Source of the DNA: Pirellula staleyi DSM 6068
Lineage (GTDB): Bacteria > Planctomycetota > Planctomycetia > Pirellulales > Pirellulaceae
DNA length: 64,000 nucleotides
Direction: 5' to 3'
Assembly (NCBI GenBank): GCA_945875845.1
Contig: CAMCMB010000007.1
Location: 62,001-126,000, forward strand
Shown here: positions 27,720 through 36,172 of the stretch, one piece after another
Layout of the letters: each line of letters opens with the position of its first letter
How positions within the stretch are numbered: position 1 is the stretch's first letter
Translations under genes and position numbers: made by a program
The notes under the pieces: generated by a model
The model's database searches: none
Told to the model about the DNA's origin: nothing
The model's input: the letters and a program-made list of their open reading frames with translations, nothing else

Positions 27720-29096
27720 TTAGAACAGCTCTTTGATCTCGCGGTATCCGAAGTCCACCAACGGAAATGGTCGGCCAGCAGGACCCGGTAAGTGGCTTTC
27801 GAGATTCAGGCCCAGCGAATGAAAGATGGTGGCCACAACTTCGGGTGGCTCGGTCGGTCGATCGACCGGTACCGCCCCGATTGGATCGCTCGCTCCAACA
27901 ATGCGCCCTCCTTGCACACCGCCGCCAGCAAAATACACGGAAAAACACTGTGGCCAGTGATCGCGGCCACCCGCCGGGTTGACCTTGGGGGTACGGCCAA
28001 ACTCCGCCAAATTGCAGACCATCGTATCGTCTAGCATTCCTCGCTGTTGCAAATCCTCGATCAAAGCCGAATATCCTTGGTCGTACATCGGAGCCACGAC
28101 ATTCTTCATGCCCTCGATCGAAGTGAAGGGTTTGCTGCCGTGGATGTCCCAACTGATTTCGTCGAAAACCGTTAGAAACGTGTTGATCGTTACGAACCGC
28201 ACACCCGCTTCCACCAGCCTACGCGCAAGCAAACAGCATTGGCCGAATCGGTGCATTCCGTATCGTTCGCGGACCGATTCGGGTTCTTGACTCAAATCAA
28301 AAGCGTTCCGAGCTTCAGGGCTCGTCATGAGCCGATAGGCCGACTGGAAGTTGTCGTCCATCATCTTTGCGGATTCGCTCGCTTCGAAATTCTTGACTGT
28401 CGAGTCGACCACATCACGCATCCGGCGTCGACGATCGATACGAGCTGTGCCGATGGAATCGGGAGGCAAAAGGTCCGGTACCTTGAAGTCTTTTTTCGAT
28501 GGGTCCGCCATGAGCGCAAACGGATCTTGGGCCTTGCCCAGAAAGCCTCCAGCTTGCCCATTAGGTAAGTTCCCACCACCACGCCCCATCGTCTCAGGTA
28601 ACACCACGTGCGGTGGGAGATCCGATCGGCGACCGAGCATATAGCTGGCAACCGAACCGACGTGCGGCGTATTGACGCCACCCGCAAATTGTCTCCCTGT
28701 TTGCATAATCTGCCAACCGGCGTCGTGAACCGCTGCACCTCGGTGGAAACACGAACGCACGATCGAGAATTTGTCTGCAATTTTGGCATGCAACGGAAGA
28801 ATCTCGGAAATCTGAACACCGCTAGCGTTCGTCGGAATTGGCTGAAACGGGCCGCGAATTTCCGACGGTGCGTCCGGCTTCATGTCGAACGTGTCGAGTT
28901 GGCTCGGCGCGCCGAGATTGAAGATCATAATGGCGGACCGTTTGCTCTTGCTCGGATCGACCTTGCCCGCCTCTACGGCAGCAAGATACTGGGGCAATCC
29001 AAGTCCAATTGCTCCAAGCGTACCTGCTTGAAGGAAATCGCGACGGTGGATTCCATCGCAAGTTTGAGACGACCCTTTTCCAACAAACGTTAACAT
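27720..29096 (-). CDS. DUF1501 family protein (stand-alone)
   Basis: A second DUF1501 protein, about 458 residues from the ATG at 29096, which gives MLTFVGKGSSQTCDGIHRRD, a start I expect for this subfamily; an upstream in-frame ATG at 29159 is possible. The twin-arginine-like signal is RRDFLQAGTLGAIGLGLPQ. Motifs: IMIFNLGAPSQLDTFDMKPDAP, KFSIVRSCFHRGAAVHDAG, MLDDTMVCNLAEFGRTPKVN and GGRDHWPQCFSVYFAGGGV. No PSD1 gene is adjacent. Function unknown. Confidence 0.9.
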   Translation of the reverse strand: MLTFVGKGSSQTCDGIHRRDFLQAGTLGAIGLGLPQYLAAVEAGKVDPSKSKRSAIMIFNLGAPSQLDTFDMKPDAPSEIRGPFQPIPTNASGVQISEILPLHAKIADKFSIVRSCFHRGAAVHDAGWQIMQTGRQFAGGVNTPHVGSVASYMLGRRSDLPPHVVLPETMGRGGGNLPNGQAGGFLGKAQDPFALMADPSKKDFKVPDLLPPDSIGTARIDRRRRMRDVVDSTVKNFEASESAKMMDDNFQSAYRLMTSPEARNAFDLSQEPESVRERYGMHRFGQCCLLARRLVEAGVRFVTINTFLTVFDEISWDIHGSKPFTSIEGMKNVVAPMYDQGYSALIEDLQQRGMLDDTMVCNLAEFGRTPKVNPAGGRDHWPQCFSVYFAGGGVQGGRIVGASDPIGAVPVDRPTEPPEVVATIFHSLGLNLESHLPGPAGRPFPLVDFGYREIKELF

Positions 29097-29184
29097 GGCG
29101 ACAACCGCTCCATTCATCCAAGTTCGAAAAAATCTTTGTGACAATTCAAAGTATAACACGGATCAAACGCCGCCAAACAACCTG

Positions 29185-29340
29185 ATCAGCCGGAACGCGC
29201 TAACGGCTTGTTACTTTATTGGTACGACGGACTTCCTAGTCCGTCGAATTCCCCATTTACGGACTTGGAAATCCATCGTACTGCCCTTACCCAATAACGA
29301 CTTCACTAAAGCAACAAGCCGCTAACGCCCTGCGGCTGAT
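29185..29340 (-). mobile_element. 118-bp inverted-end element (copy 3) nested in a palindrome
   Basis: The core is 29204-29321, read in the same orientation as copy 2. Ends are CGGCTTGTTACTTTA and TAAAGCAACAAGCCG. CTAA stands directly on both sides (29200-29203 and 29322-29325), a perfect 4-bp direct repeat. Outside, ATCAGCCG and CGGCTGAT form the arms of an enclosing palindrome of different sequence from copies 1, 2 and 4. Confidence 0.85.
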
Positions 29341-29354
29341 ATCGAATGCAGCCC

Positions 29355-31499
29355 CTAGGGTTCGATCAGGACCTCCATTGGTAAGCTTTGGATCTCTCGT
29401 CCATCTGCCCTTTTGCACATCGCTTGTAGTCGCACTGGGCCGAAACCCAGCTGATTCGGCAACAACTCCAACGTCGAACTTCCGGCAGCAATCGTCCCGA
29501 CAACCTCCGCATCATGCAAAATGCGAACTTCTCCAGTGGATGGGTTATTCTCAACTTCCAGCGATAACGTCTTTTCGTCGGAATACCGCCATTGCGCAGG
29601 TCCCTTAAGTACCAATTGTTCGCTCGCTTCGCCGCAAGAGACCCAACAGGAATTTTCGAATCGATTTTCAAGAGGCTGTCTAGCGATAGCAACCAACCTG
29701 ACTTCGTGAGCACCAGTTTCCGATGCATTGAATACAATTCGAAGTTGTGGTTCGAACGGGGTTCGATTCCTGAGCACGCCATCCAAGAGCAATTGCAGTA
29801 ACTCAGGCTCAGTCGAGTTTTCGGACGTGTCGACGTCCAGTTTCACTAGCAAGGGTTGCTTATCCGACACGGACTCGCTAGATGGCGTAGCCGCGAATCG
29901 AGGCGGCTTACAGTAGGGTTGGCACAACGGGTCGCCAATAATAAGCAATTGATAGGGACAAGTTACCGAACTATAGAACGCCTCCGCAGCAGTCAGCCCA
30001 TCCACATAATGGACATGAATCATTGGATGCGGAAACTTGTTTTGAATGGAGTAAGGCTCGGTGACCGCTCCACTGCTGGCTGCGGCTCCAAAGCGTAAGA
30101 ACTCGGTCGCTTTGGTCTGAGAATTACTCGTCATGGCACCTCCCAAGCTAGTCAGGTTGTCTGCGATGGCACCCGGAAGGAATGTACAGCCACTTTCGGC
30201 CCACGAAAATTGTGGCGTACCGATCATCAGCCCCGAACACTGATCCCCTTTCGGGGGCAAACTACGTGCGACAACGCGCGCCTTCATGCCGCGCGCGGTG
30301 AGGTTGCGTATCGCCAGTTCAAAGTTACTCTGTCGCGACGTGGTCCGAACGTCATCCGTCTTGGAGTAAACAAAGGAACCTTGCGGGTAAGTATAGTCGG
30401 CACCGATAGACGTCTGAAGATTCCGAAGCGATTCGGGCCTCGTCAGTCCAAGATCGAGAGTGACGGCAAGCACCATGGACATCATATACGACACACCGAA
30501 CTTGGGATCTTTGACTCCAAGCGTATTTTGTGTGTAGAAGTTACGCGCGTCGAAGCCGCGGCTCGGAAGATACTCAAAAGGTTGATCCTCGCAACGTTGG
30601 ATGATCCGCTTAAAGTCTTTGTTTTCTAGGAGAGCTGCAAACGAAGGATCCTTTGTGAATTGATCGCGGTACGACCAGCCAGCTCGAATCACTTGCTCGA
30701 TGCGCTTGATCGCGACCGGTTCATTGCCTGCGAGAGCCCATTGCTGAGCGGACAAATACAGCATCGGATAGGTCAGCTCTTTGTCGATGGGCAGCATGAT
30801 CGACTCGATGAATTTGGCTGCCTCCTCGTGTTTCGATTCTTTGATAAGTGCACCAAGTTCGTCTGCTTGTTCCGCCGAACTGAAGATAGGTGTCAAGAGT
30901 CGCGAAGCGGGTCGGGCGGCGAAAAAATTGCTTTCGAATCCTATGTACGCCGGGTTTTTGGCCAGCACCATGCGATAAAGATAAGTAAGGCCGTTGATGG
31001 AGCCAACGGGAGTCAAGTAGGGGGACCTGTTTTTAATGGCTGCGAGATCGGACTGGATATCGATTGCCGTCGGAAAATCGGCCGAGTAAGCGATGCCTTG
31101 AATATGGTTGGCAAGGCCTCGTGAATCAATTTCTTTGAGAATCGGTATCAATATCAGTTCGCGAAACTGGTCGACGGTGATTTGATCGGAGTTTGGGACA
31201 TTCGACAAAACGATGACATTGCGGCTTGGGATGTTTCGTGCAACGGAATAATGATTAGCGACGGTCCGGGAATTGAGGGAATCCGCGTTGACCACCACGA
31301 CCCAGTTGCAGGCGGACGCTCCCGCCCAACCTTTTTCTGAGGGGCAGCAGGCGATTGCCAAAACAATCGGGAAAAAAAGAAAGCGGACAAAAAGAGGCCC
31401 GTTTACCAAACAATGGAGCGATCCCTTGCGTTTTGGGAGTTTTTCCAGGCCGAAAAGCGAATCGCGTGAAAAATGAACCATTGGACCGAACCCCTTCAA
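29355..31499 (-). CDS. TIGR03790-family exported protein
   Basis: A 714-residue protein with a signal peptide (VRFLFFPIVLAIACCPSEKGWA). The first part shows the family pattern VVVVNADSLNSRTVANHYSVARNIPSRNVIVLS and HIQGIAYSADFP. The middle has TPR-like helices (LYLSAQQWALAGNEPVAIKRIEQV), and LLIIGDPLCQPY near residue 530 is typical of the C-terminal half. The end is beta-rich. Function unknown; related proteins are common in planctomycetes and Verrucomicrobia. An ATG six codons further on may be the real start. Confidence 0.78.
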   Translation of the reverse strand: MKGFGPMVHFSRDSLFGLEKLPKRKGSLHCLVNGPLFVRFLFFPIVLAIACCPSEKGWAGASACNWVVVVNADSLNSRTVANHYSVARNIPSRNVIVLSNVPNSDQITVDQFRELILIPILKEIDSRGLANHIQGIAYSADFPTAIDIQSDLAAIKNRSPYLTPVGSINGLTYLYRMVLAKNPAYIGFESNFFAARPASRLLTPIFSSAEQADELGALIKESKHEEAAKFIESIMLPIDKELTYPMLYLSAQQWALAGNEPVAIKRIEQVIRAGWSYRDQFTKDPSFAALLENKDFKRIIQRCEDQPFEYLPSRGFDARNFYTQNTLGVKDPKFGVSYMMSMVLAVTLDLGLTRPESLRNLQTSIGADYTYPQGSFVYSKTDDVRTTSRQSNFELAIRNLTARGMKARVVARSLPPKGDQCSGLMIGTPQFSWAESGCTFLPGAIADNLTSLGGAMTSNSQTKATEFLRFGAAASSGAVTEPYSIQNKFPHPMIHVHYVDGLTAAEAFYSSVTCPYQLLIIGDPLCQPYCKPPRFAATPSSESVSDKQPLLVKLDVDTSENSTEPELLQLLLDGVLRNRTPFEPQLRIVFNASETGAHEVRLVAIARQPLENRFENSCWVSCGEASEQLVLKGPAQWRYSDEKTLSLEVENNPSTGEVRILHDAEVVGTIAAGSSTLELLPNQLGFGPVRLQAMCKRADGREIQSLPMEVLIEP

Positions 31500-31581
31500 A
31501 AATTTGGTGACCTTGATACCATCATGTTAAGCACAGCGGCGGAATTTCGGTATCACCCAAAGGTGAGTCGTGTGGAAATTT

Positions 31582-31654
31582 GAGAGCGTAGCTCAGTCGG
31601 TAGAGCAAAGGACTTTTAATCCTTGGGTCGAGAGTTCAAGTCTCTCCGCTCTCA
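31582..31654 (+). tRNA. tRNA-Lys (anticodon TTT)
   Basis: Acceptor GAGAGCG pairs with CGCTCTC, discriminator A; no encoded CCA. D arm GCTC/GAGC, anticodon stem AAGGA/TCCTT with loop CTTTTAA, anticodon TTT, T stem GAGAG/CTCTC with loop TTCAAGT. All positions are regular for a 73-nt tRNA-Lys. Confidence 0.97.
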
Positions 31655-31662
31655 TTGCACCT

Positions 31663-31708
31663 AAACCCTGGTTTTTTAAGGTTTTTCCTTGAGAAACCAG
31701 GGTTTTTT
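31663..31708 (+). terminator. Intrinsic terminator after tRNA-Lys
   Basis: CCCTGGTTT and AAACCAGGG form a stem over about 20 bases and six T's follow. It begins 9 bases after the tRNA. The left edge of the restriction-modification remnant lies about 80 bases further on. Confidence 0.8.
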
Positions 31709-31791
31709 CGTGTCCGAATGGGTCGATCCGAACTGCCTCACTTCCGAAGTCGACTGTTGCCAGTACAACGTGGAAATCCGAAGCTGGATGT

Positions 31792-33889
31792 TTATCGCTG
31801 TTCGCGCAACGATTCATACAGCTCTGCCGGTCCCAACAGGATCGCCTTCAAGCCCTTGCGGACTGCTTCGGAACTAAGCGCTTGACTGCTCATCAGGTTA
31901 TGAGCATCTAGGGCTTCCATGATGGCGTTCCTCAGCGAATTATCAAGGTCTGGGGAGTTGGCGAATTGCTCCTTGCTGTTGTTGAGCGCTTGCTGAATCA
32001 ATACCTTGGACTCGTGCAACTTGCCTCGAATAACGTTGTTCACGTACACCAGCTTGTCGTTGTCTGTCAGCTCCCCTTTAAAAAGGTCGTTTACCTTTTC
32101 GATGATCTCGTTCAACTAAGCCTTTTGCTTCTCTTGAACGGAGCCGCTGCCGGCAGCGGTGATCGGAGCTAGCGCTCAATGGCACTCACTTTCGGTTCGA
32201 ACCAATGTTTTCGTAGCGGAGCGGCGCGAGCCGCCCGGTGAATATCCAAGTGATTTGCCTACGGTCACCGGACAGCTTGCGCTGTTCCGCTACAAAGTGA
32301 GTGCCATCTGGCTAGCGCTGGGAATTCACCCCCTGGCAACTTCAATTGCGGTTTGCCTTGGCTCTTTAAGTTGTGGTGGGTCAGCATCATGCTCGACAAG
32401 TCGACGCCGTCGCGTTCTCGTCCGAATTTCAGCAACGGAATCAGCCTCTTGAAGAAGATCGAGCGCTTTTCGATGTCCGTGTTTCCGTAATCGAAGATCT
32501 GCGATAGGAACGCATAGAGCCGATGGAATGTTCCCATGTCTGCTCGGAATAGGAGCAACACGTCCATCTGGTCTTTCGCGGCAGCAGCAGCTTTGGTGTC
32601 TTTATTGGTTGTAGCAGCTTTGAATTCTGTACGTGCTGCTTTGAATTGCTTGAGAAGCCTATCAGCAACCGGGGCGATAGCGGCTTCTAGCTGGGCTTGT
32701 TTCGAGTCCGGATTGAGCTCCACGAAAACAACGCGGTTGACTTCGAACTCGTCGTAGAAACCCATTGAATCGATTTTGGACCGTAGATCCAACACGATGT
32801 TCGGATCGGTGATGCCTGATAGTGTTGCCGTCGTGTAGTACGTCTTGAACGCTGCTAGGATTTCTTCGGGCTCGTTGACGAAATCTAGAACATAAGTTGA
32901 TCAAAGCCGGTTTGTAATTTGTTGGCGACCAACAGTATTTGATACTCGTCTTCTTTGAACGCTTCACGAATATCGCGACCCTTTAAATTCGGGTGTCCTG
33001 GTCCTTCGGCGAGAACGGCGGCTTGAAGTTTGCGAGTCACGTCGAGTTGATGGTATCGAGGAAAGATATAGCTCTCGATCTGTTTCTTCTTGTTCTTCTT
33101 GGCAACGACGTATCGCCCGATGATCTCAAGCCAACTCGTTCGCTCCCAGACCTGTTCCCAAAGGTATGCCGTCCGATGTCCGAGCGGATTGACTGGATTG
33201 CCCGCAGCGCCATTGTCGCCCAGGTTGAAGGGCAAGAACGCAGTCTTAGCACCCTCGAGTTTCGTCGTCATGTGGACTTTGCTATTGCTGACCGCAAAGT
33301 GCACTAATGCTCCAAATGGGAAAGAAAGCAACGGTTCTGGATTCTGTCCTTTTGGCGATGGGTTGCGATCGAGTCGGAATTGGTCGATTGCGTCTTGGAT
33401 GCCCTGCGTGAAGTCGGTTTTCAGCTCGACGGTTGCAATGGGCAGCCCATTAAGGAACAGGACCAAGTCAATACTGTTTTCATTGTGCAGAGAGTAACGA
33501 ACTTGCCGAACAATACGCAATTGGTTCGCAGCGTAGCGAGTCATGATTAGCGGATTGATCTCAAGAGCCGGCTTGACTTGCATCATGGACAGTTTGTTAC
33601 GTTGTCCCAGCATTTCGAAACCATTGCGAAGCACGTCAAGCGTCCCGCGTTGGTTGATCGAGTCCCGCAATCGGCTAACGATCACTTCACCAGCGTTAGC
33701 GCCATGGCTCTTGGTGGCAGCCTCCCAAGCGTCCGGTTGCGATTCCTGGAGCCAGTCAATGACGTCGTCAGGAAACAGTGCCCGAGCCCGATCGTATCGG
33801 CTCGCATCGCCAACGGCATAGAGCCAACCGTGGTTCACAAGGTGCTCGCAGATGGCGTTTTCGAAATTGATTTCGGTGTGGATGGTCAT
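31792..33889 (-). pseudogene. hsdR: Type I restriction enzyme R subunit, inactivated
   Basis: Read from 33889 downward. An intact HSDR_N nuclease domain (residues 1-295; catalytic pattern IDLVLFLNGLPIATVELK) runs into YHQLDVTRKLQ, then jumps near 32992 to PNLKGRDIREAFKEDEYQIL, so the helicase motor with its Walker A motif is deleted. After LQTGFDQ (about 32886) a second deletion and frameshift lead to LDFVNEPEEILAAFKTYYTT and the C-terminal helical region (32265-32880). A 134-bp element splits the C-terminal part at 32177-32310, and the sequence resumes as ITAAGSGSVQEKQKA, stop (TAG), LNEIIEKVNDLFKGELTD to 31792. The pieces follow the usual HsdR order. No R subunit activity is possible. Confidence 0.9.
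32177..32310. mobile_element. 134-bp element with inverted ends and 9-bp target duplication, inside hsdR
   Basis: Ends are CAATGGCACTCACTTT (32177) and, read inward from the other side, CAGATGGCACTCACTTT (to 32310). GCTAGCGCT stands directly on both sides (32168-32176 and 32311-32319). Removing the element and one copy of the nine bases rejoins the hsdR frame as GEFPALAPITAAGSG. The interior is a large palindrome (CGGAGCGGCGCGAGCCGCCC and TCACCGGACAGC..GTTCCGCTAC) with no reading frame for a transposase, so a transposase elsewhere must have moved it. Confidence 0.88.
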
Positions 33890-33937
33890 TTGGAAAGTCC
33901 GGGCGATCCGTACAGAATTTGTTTGTTAATTCAACAT

Positions 33938-34047
33938 GGAGCTACCCAGGTTTGCGGCTGGAGCTACCCAGGTTTGCGGCTGGAGCTACCTAGGTTTGCG
34001 ATTGGAGCTACCTAGGTTTGTGGCTGGAGCTCCCTAGGTTTGCGACC
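33938..34047. repeat. Array of five 22-bp repeats
   Basis: Five direct units without spacers; plus-strand unit GGAGCTACCCAGGTTTGCGGCT and close variants. The minus-strand unit CTGGGTAGCTCCAGCCGCAAAC is the same family as the 21-bp units at 35703-35868. It lies 48 bases upstream of the hsdR pseudogene. The 22-bp period does not fit codons. Confidence 0.85.
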
Positions 34048-34063
34048 CATCAATGTGTTTCAG

Positions 34064-34324
34064 CTAAGTTGCTCTGCTTGTTCCGATTCGTGATTGTTTT
34101 GTTACACACAACAACAAAAATCGGAAGCAAGCCATGAACTTGCCAAGCTGATTCAACGTGTCCTGTTTTCTTTGTGACTTAGCTGCACCGTACAACAACT
34201 CGGCAGCGACAATCGAAAAAATGCATTTCTCCTGGGCTGAAACTGAATTGAATCGATTCAATAAGTTATCGCTGCGTCCCTGGAGGAAACGAATGCATAC
34301 ATTGGTGTCTAATAGGTACATCAC
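34064..34324 (-). pseudogene. VapC-like PIN toxin, C-terminally truncated
   Basis: Starts MMYLLDTNVCIRFLQGRSDN, the PIN-domain opening with the first catalytic Asp, and has the Glu of IVAAELLYGAAKS. Normal VapC proteins have about 130 residues with two further acidic residues in the C-terminal half; here only 86 remain and the end (FMACFRFLLLCVTKQSRIGT) departs from the family pattern. The RNase site is therefore incomplete. The start overlaps the antitoxin-like gene as ATGA, the usual coupling. Confidence 0.72.
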
Positions 34325-34572
34325 GTCATTTCCAGGCGCGAGTCACACTCTCCTTGAGCCGTTCGCTCCGGAAAGTCTGGGATCGAACCGAAGAATTCGA
34401 CTGCCGACTGGTTATTGTTGTCAGGCGCTGGACTTTCCGACTCCTCCGTCCCGGAGTTACTTGGCGGACTGTCCATTGCCAAGAAGATAACTTCGGTTTT
34501 TCGATTGCGCAATTCTGGCGGTACCTCAATCACATTGGCAAGATGCTCATGAATTTGTCGAATAGCGATCAT
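34321..34572 (-). CDS. VapB-like antitoxin
   Basis: An 83-residue protein from the ATG at 34572 (MIAIRQIHEHLANVIEVPPE). The N-terminal part with IEVPPELRNRKTEVIFL fits antitoxin-type DNA-binding/dimerisation regions, and the C-terminal AVEFFGSIPDFPERTAQGEC is a toxin-neutralising tail I have seen in PIN-linked antitoxins. It directly precedes and overlaps the truncated VapC-like gene. Its partner being broken, it may be a relic. Confidence 0.62.
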   Translation of the reverse strand: MIAIRQIHEHLANVIEVPPELRNRKTEVIFLAMDSPPSNSGTEESESPAPDNNNQSAVEFFGSIPDFPERTAQGECDSRLEMT

Positions 34573-34647
34573 TGAACATCTCTCCATGGACAGGTTGCGA
34601 GCTTGACTGAATTTAGCCAAGTATACACCGACAGCAGCAAAACCGAA

Positions 34648-34750
34648 TCATGAACGCTCAGTTTCGAGCAACCCTCGCACATCGATCTTGCCGGTGACGG
34701 CGGCGAAGATCAGGGCGGTCGGGCGTTCTTGCAAAAGTTCCATGTGCAGC
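34648..34750 (-). pseudogene. HsdS specificity subunit, C-terminal remnant
   Basis: The minus strand reads MELLQERPTALIFAAVTGKI, DVRGLLETERS, stop at 34648. This is the typical end of type I specificity subunits (LL.ER..ALI.AAVTGKIDVR). An in-frame stop lies five codons upstream and nothing of the target-recognition domains remains. It sits between the antitoxin-like gene and the pRiA4b-type gene, within the dismantled type I system. Confidence 0.72.
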
Positions 34751-34751
34751 G

Positions 34752-35165
34752 TTATTCATCGTCGTCGTCGGAGGGATACTGAACAGGCTTTGTTCCCGAT
34801 TCACTTTCCACTCGCGGATAGGTAACTCCAGGCAAGGCTTGCTGGGGGCTTTTTCGAGTCTTCGATATTTTGAAGACCCATTCGTCTCCCCAATCAAACA
34901 GGTAGAACAAAGATTGCTTTTCGGGCAGAGGAAACATATCCTTTACGGTTTTCGTATCGATGGACTCGTCGTCGTCGTGAAAATACTCACGAGTCCGGCT
35001 ACGGTCGGTACGGGACAAGAAGAAGCTGAAAGAGTGATCGTTCTCAAAGCCAACAGCCATTTGAATTGCATCGTGAAGCTCTGCTAGCGTCGATGCTTCG
35101 TCCAACTCGATGTTGGCGGTCCAGTCATCCTCGCAGTATCTGCCACGCACGAGAGTTACTTTCAT
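34752..35165 (-). CDS. Plasmid pRiA4b ORF-3-like protein
   Basis: A 137-residue protein from the ATG at 35165 (an ATG four codons earlier is also possible). The pattern LDEASTLAELHDAIQMAVGF, SFSFFLSR, and FYLFDWGDEWVFKIS matches the PF07929-type domain found on plasmids and in IS-associated passenger genes. The acidic tail ends in YPSDDDDE. Function unknown. It appears intact within the decayed restriction region. Confidence 0.75.
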   Translation of the reverse strand: MKVTLVRGRYCEDDWTANIELDEASTLAELHDAIQMAVGFENDHSFSFFLSRTDRSRTREYFHDDDESIDTKTVKDMFPLPEKQSLFYLFDWGDEWVFKISKTRKSPQQALPGVTYPRVESESGTKPVQYPSDDDDE

Positions 35166-35182
35166 TGTCGCAATCATAGTAG

Positions 35183-35437
35183 GTCAAGTGTCCCCAGTTG
35201 GTTGATCGAGTCCCGCAAACGGCTAATGATCACTTCACCAGCGTTAACGCCATGACTTTTGGTGGCAGCCTCCCAAGCGTCCGGTTGCGATTCTTTGAGC
35301 CCGGCAATGACGTCGTCAGGAAACAGCGCCCGAGCCCGATTGTATCGGCTAGCATCGCCATCGGCATAAAGTCAACCGTGGTTTGCAAGATGATCGCAGA
35401 AGTCGTTTTCGGAGTTGATTTCCGTGTGGATGGTCAT
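35183..35437 (-). pseudogene. Second hsdR 5' end, broken copy
   Basis: The 255 bases closely match 33635-33889, the 5' end of the hsdR pseudogene. The minus strand begins MTIHTEINSENDFCDHLANHG and then meets a TGA where the other copy has Trp (HGWLYAVGDASR). The match ends abruptly near 35183, just before the pRiA4b-type gene. Two related hsdR genes or a duplication stood here. Confidence 0.85.
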
Positions 35438-35702
35438 TTGGGAAGTTCAGGCTTTAGCGGGCAGTATTTTTTTTAATTCCATTTGAATCCATCAAATAAC
35501 CGTCAAATAAGGTTTTCCGCCATAAATTCATTGCAGGAAACGACTTGCGATTCTTCTTTCGGAAACAACACTCTGTTGTATCGCATTCTATCAAATAGGT
35601 TTTTGTTGGTTTGTGAATCGTCTGTGCGCCACAAACAGGTTTGTGAGTGGCAAAGAGCGAAAAACGAGTCACAAATAGCTTGGTGCCATTCGCTTCGCAT
35701 TT
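35438..35702. other. Intergenic, no gene seen
   Basis: A/T-richer than its surroundings, between the broken hsdR copy and the repeat array. Short frames exist on both strands but none shows a known domain or a reliable start. Probably further debris of the accessory region. Confidence 0.35.
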
Positions 35703-35868
35703 AGCCGACAACCCAGATTTGATTGGCATCTCCCCAGGTTTGCCATAGTAAGCTACCCTGGTTTGACGGCGAGCTCCCCAGTTTTTTTATCGAACTTGGT
35801 GGATTTGCCATCGAGCTTAGTGGATTTGCCATCGAGCTCCCTAGATTTGCTGTCGAGCTCCCTAGGCG
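35703..35868. repeat. Degenerate array of 21-bp repeats
   Basis: About seven units on the minus strand such as CTAGGGAGCTCGATGGCAAA(T) and CTGGGGAGCTCGCCGTCAAA(C), mostly 21 bp, one 23 bp. The same family as the 22-bp array at 33938. A minus-strand frame reads through it as LGSSMANP-like heptads, so some versions could be translated, but I see no family that supports a gene. The stretch 35869-36172 holds nothing else I can name. Confidence 0.75.
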
Positions 35869-36172
35869 CCACGCAGGAGATCGGCAACGGACCAAATGAA
35901 GGACGAAAGGTTGGGTTGATTCATCGAGATTCCAGGCAAGTGGCAGGGGCACGGATGCCCAGTATACTTGATTCCTGAAACTTGCAGATGTGCCTGAATA
36001 ATCCATCGAGGGGATCGTGTTCAGCGCAACGAAGCGGCTTGCAAGCGAAGCGTCCCTACTGCCATCCAGAACTGTCGCTGGGGCTTCTCGAACAAGGGAT
36101 TAAGTTCCGGCTAATCGCCAAGTCGATCTTCCCATTCGCTCGATTTCGAGCCTTCACAGGCCCGCTCGAAAG

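Noticed and set aside
33938-34047. Possible CRISPR array
   Set aside because: The 22-bp units are directly adjacent with no spacers, and no cas genes are present.
35454-35729. 91-residue minus-strand frame
   Set aside because: No domain, no good start signal, runs into the repeat array.
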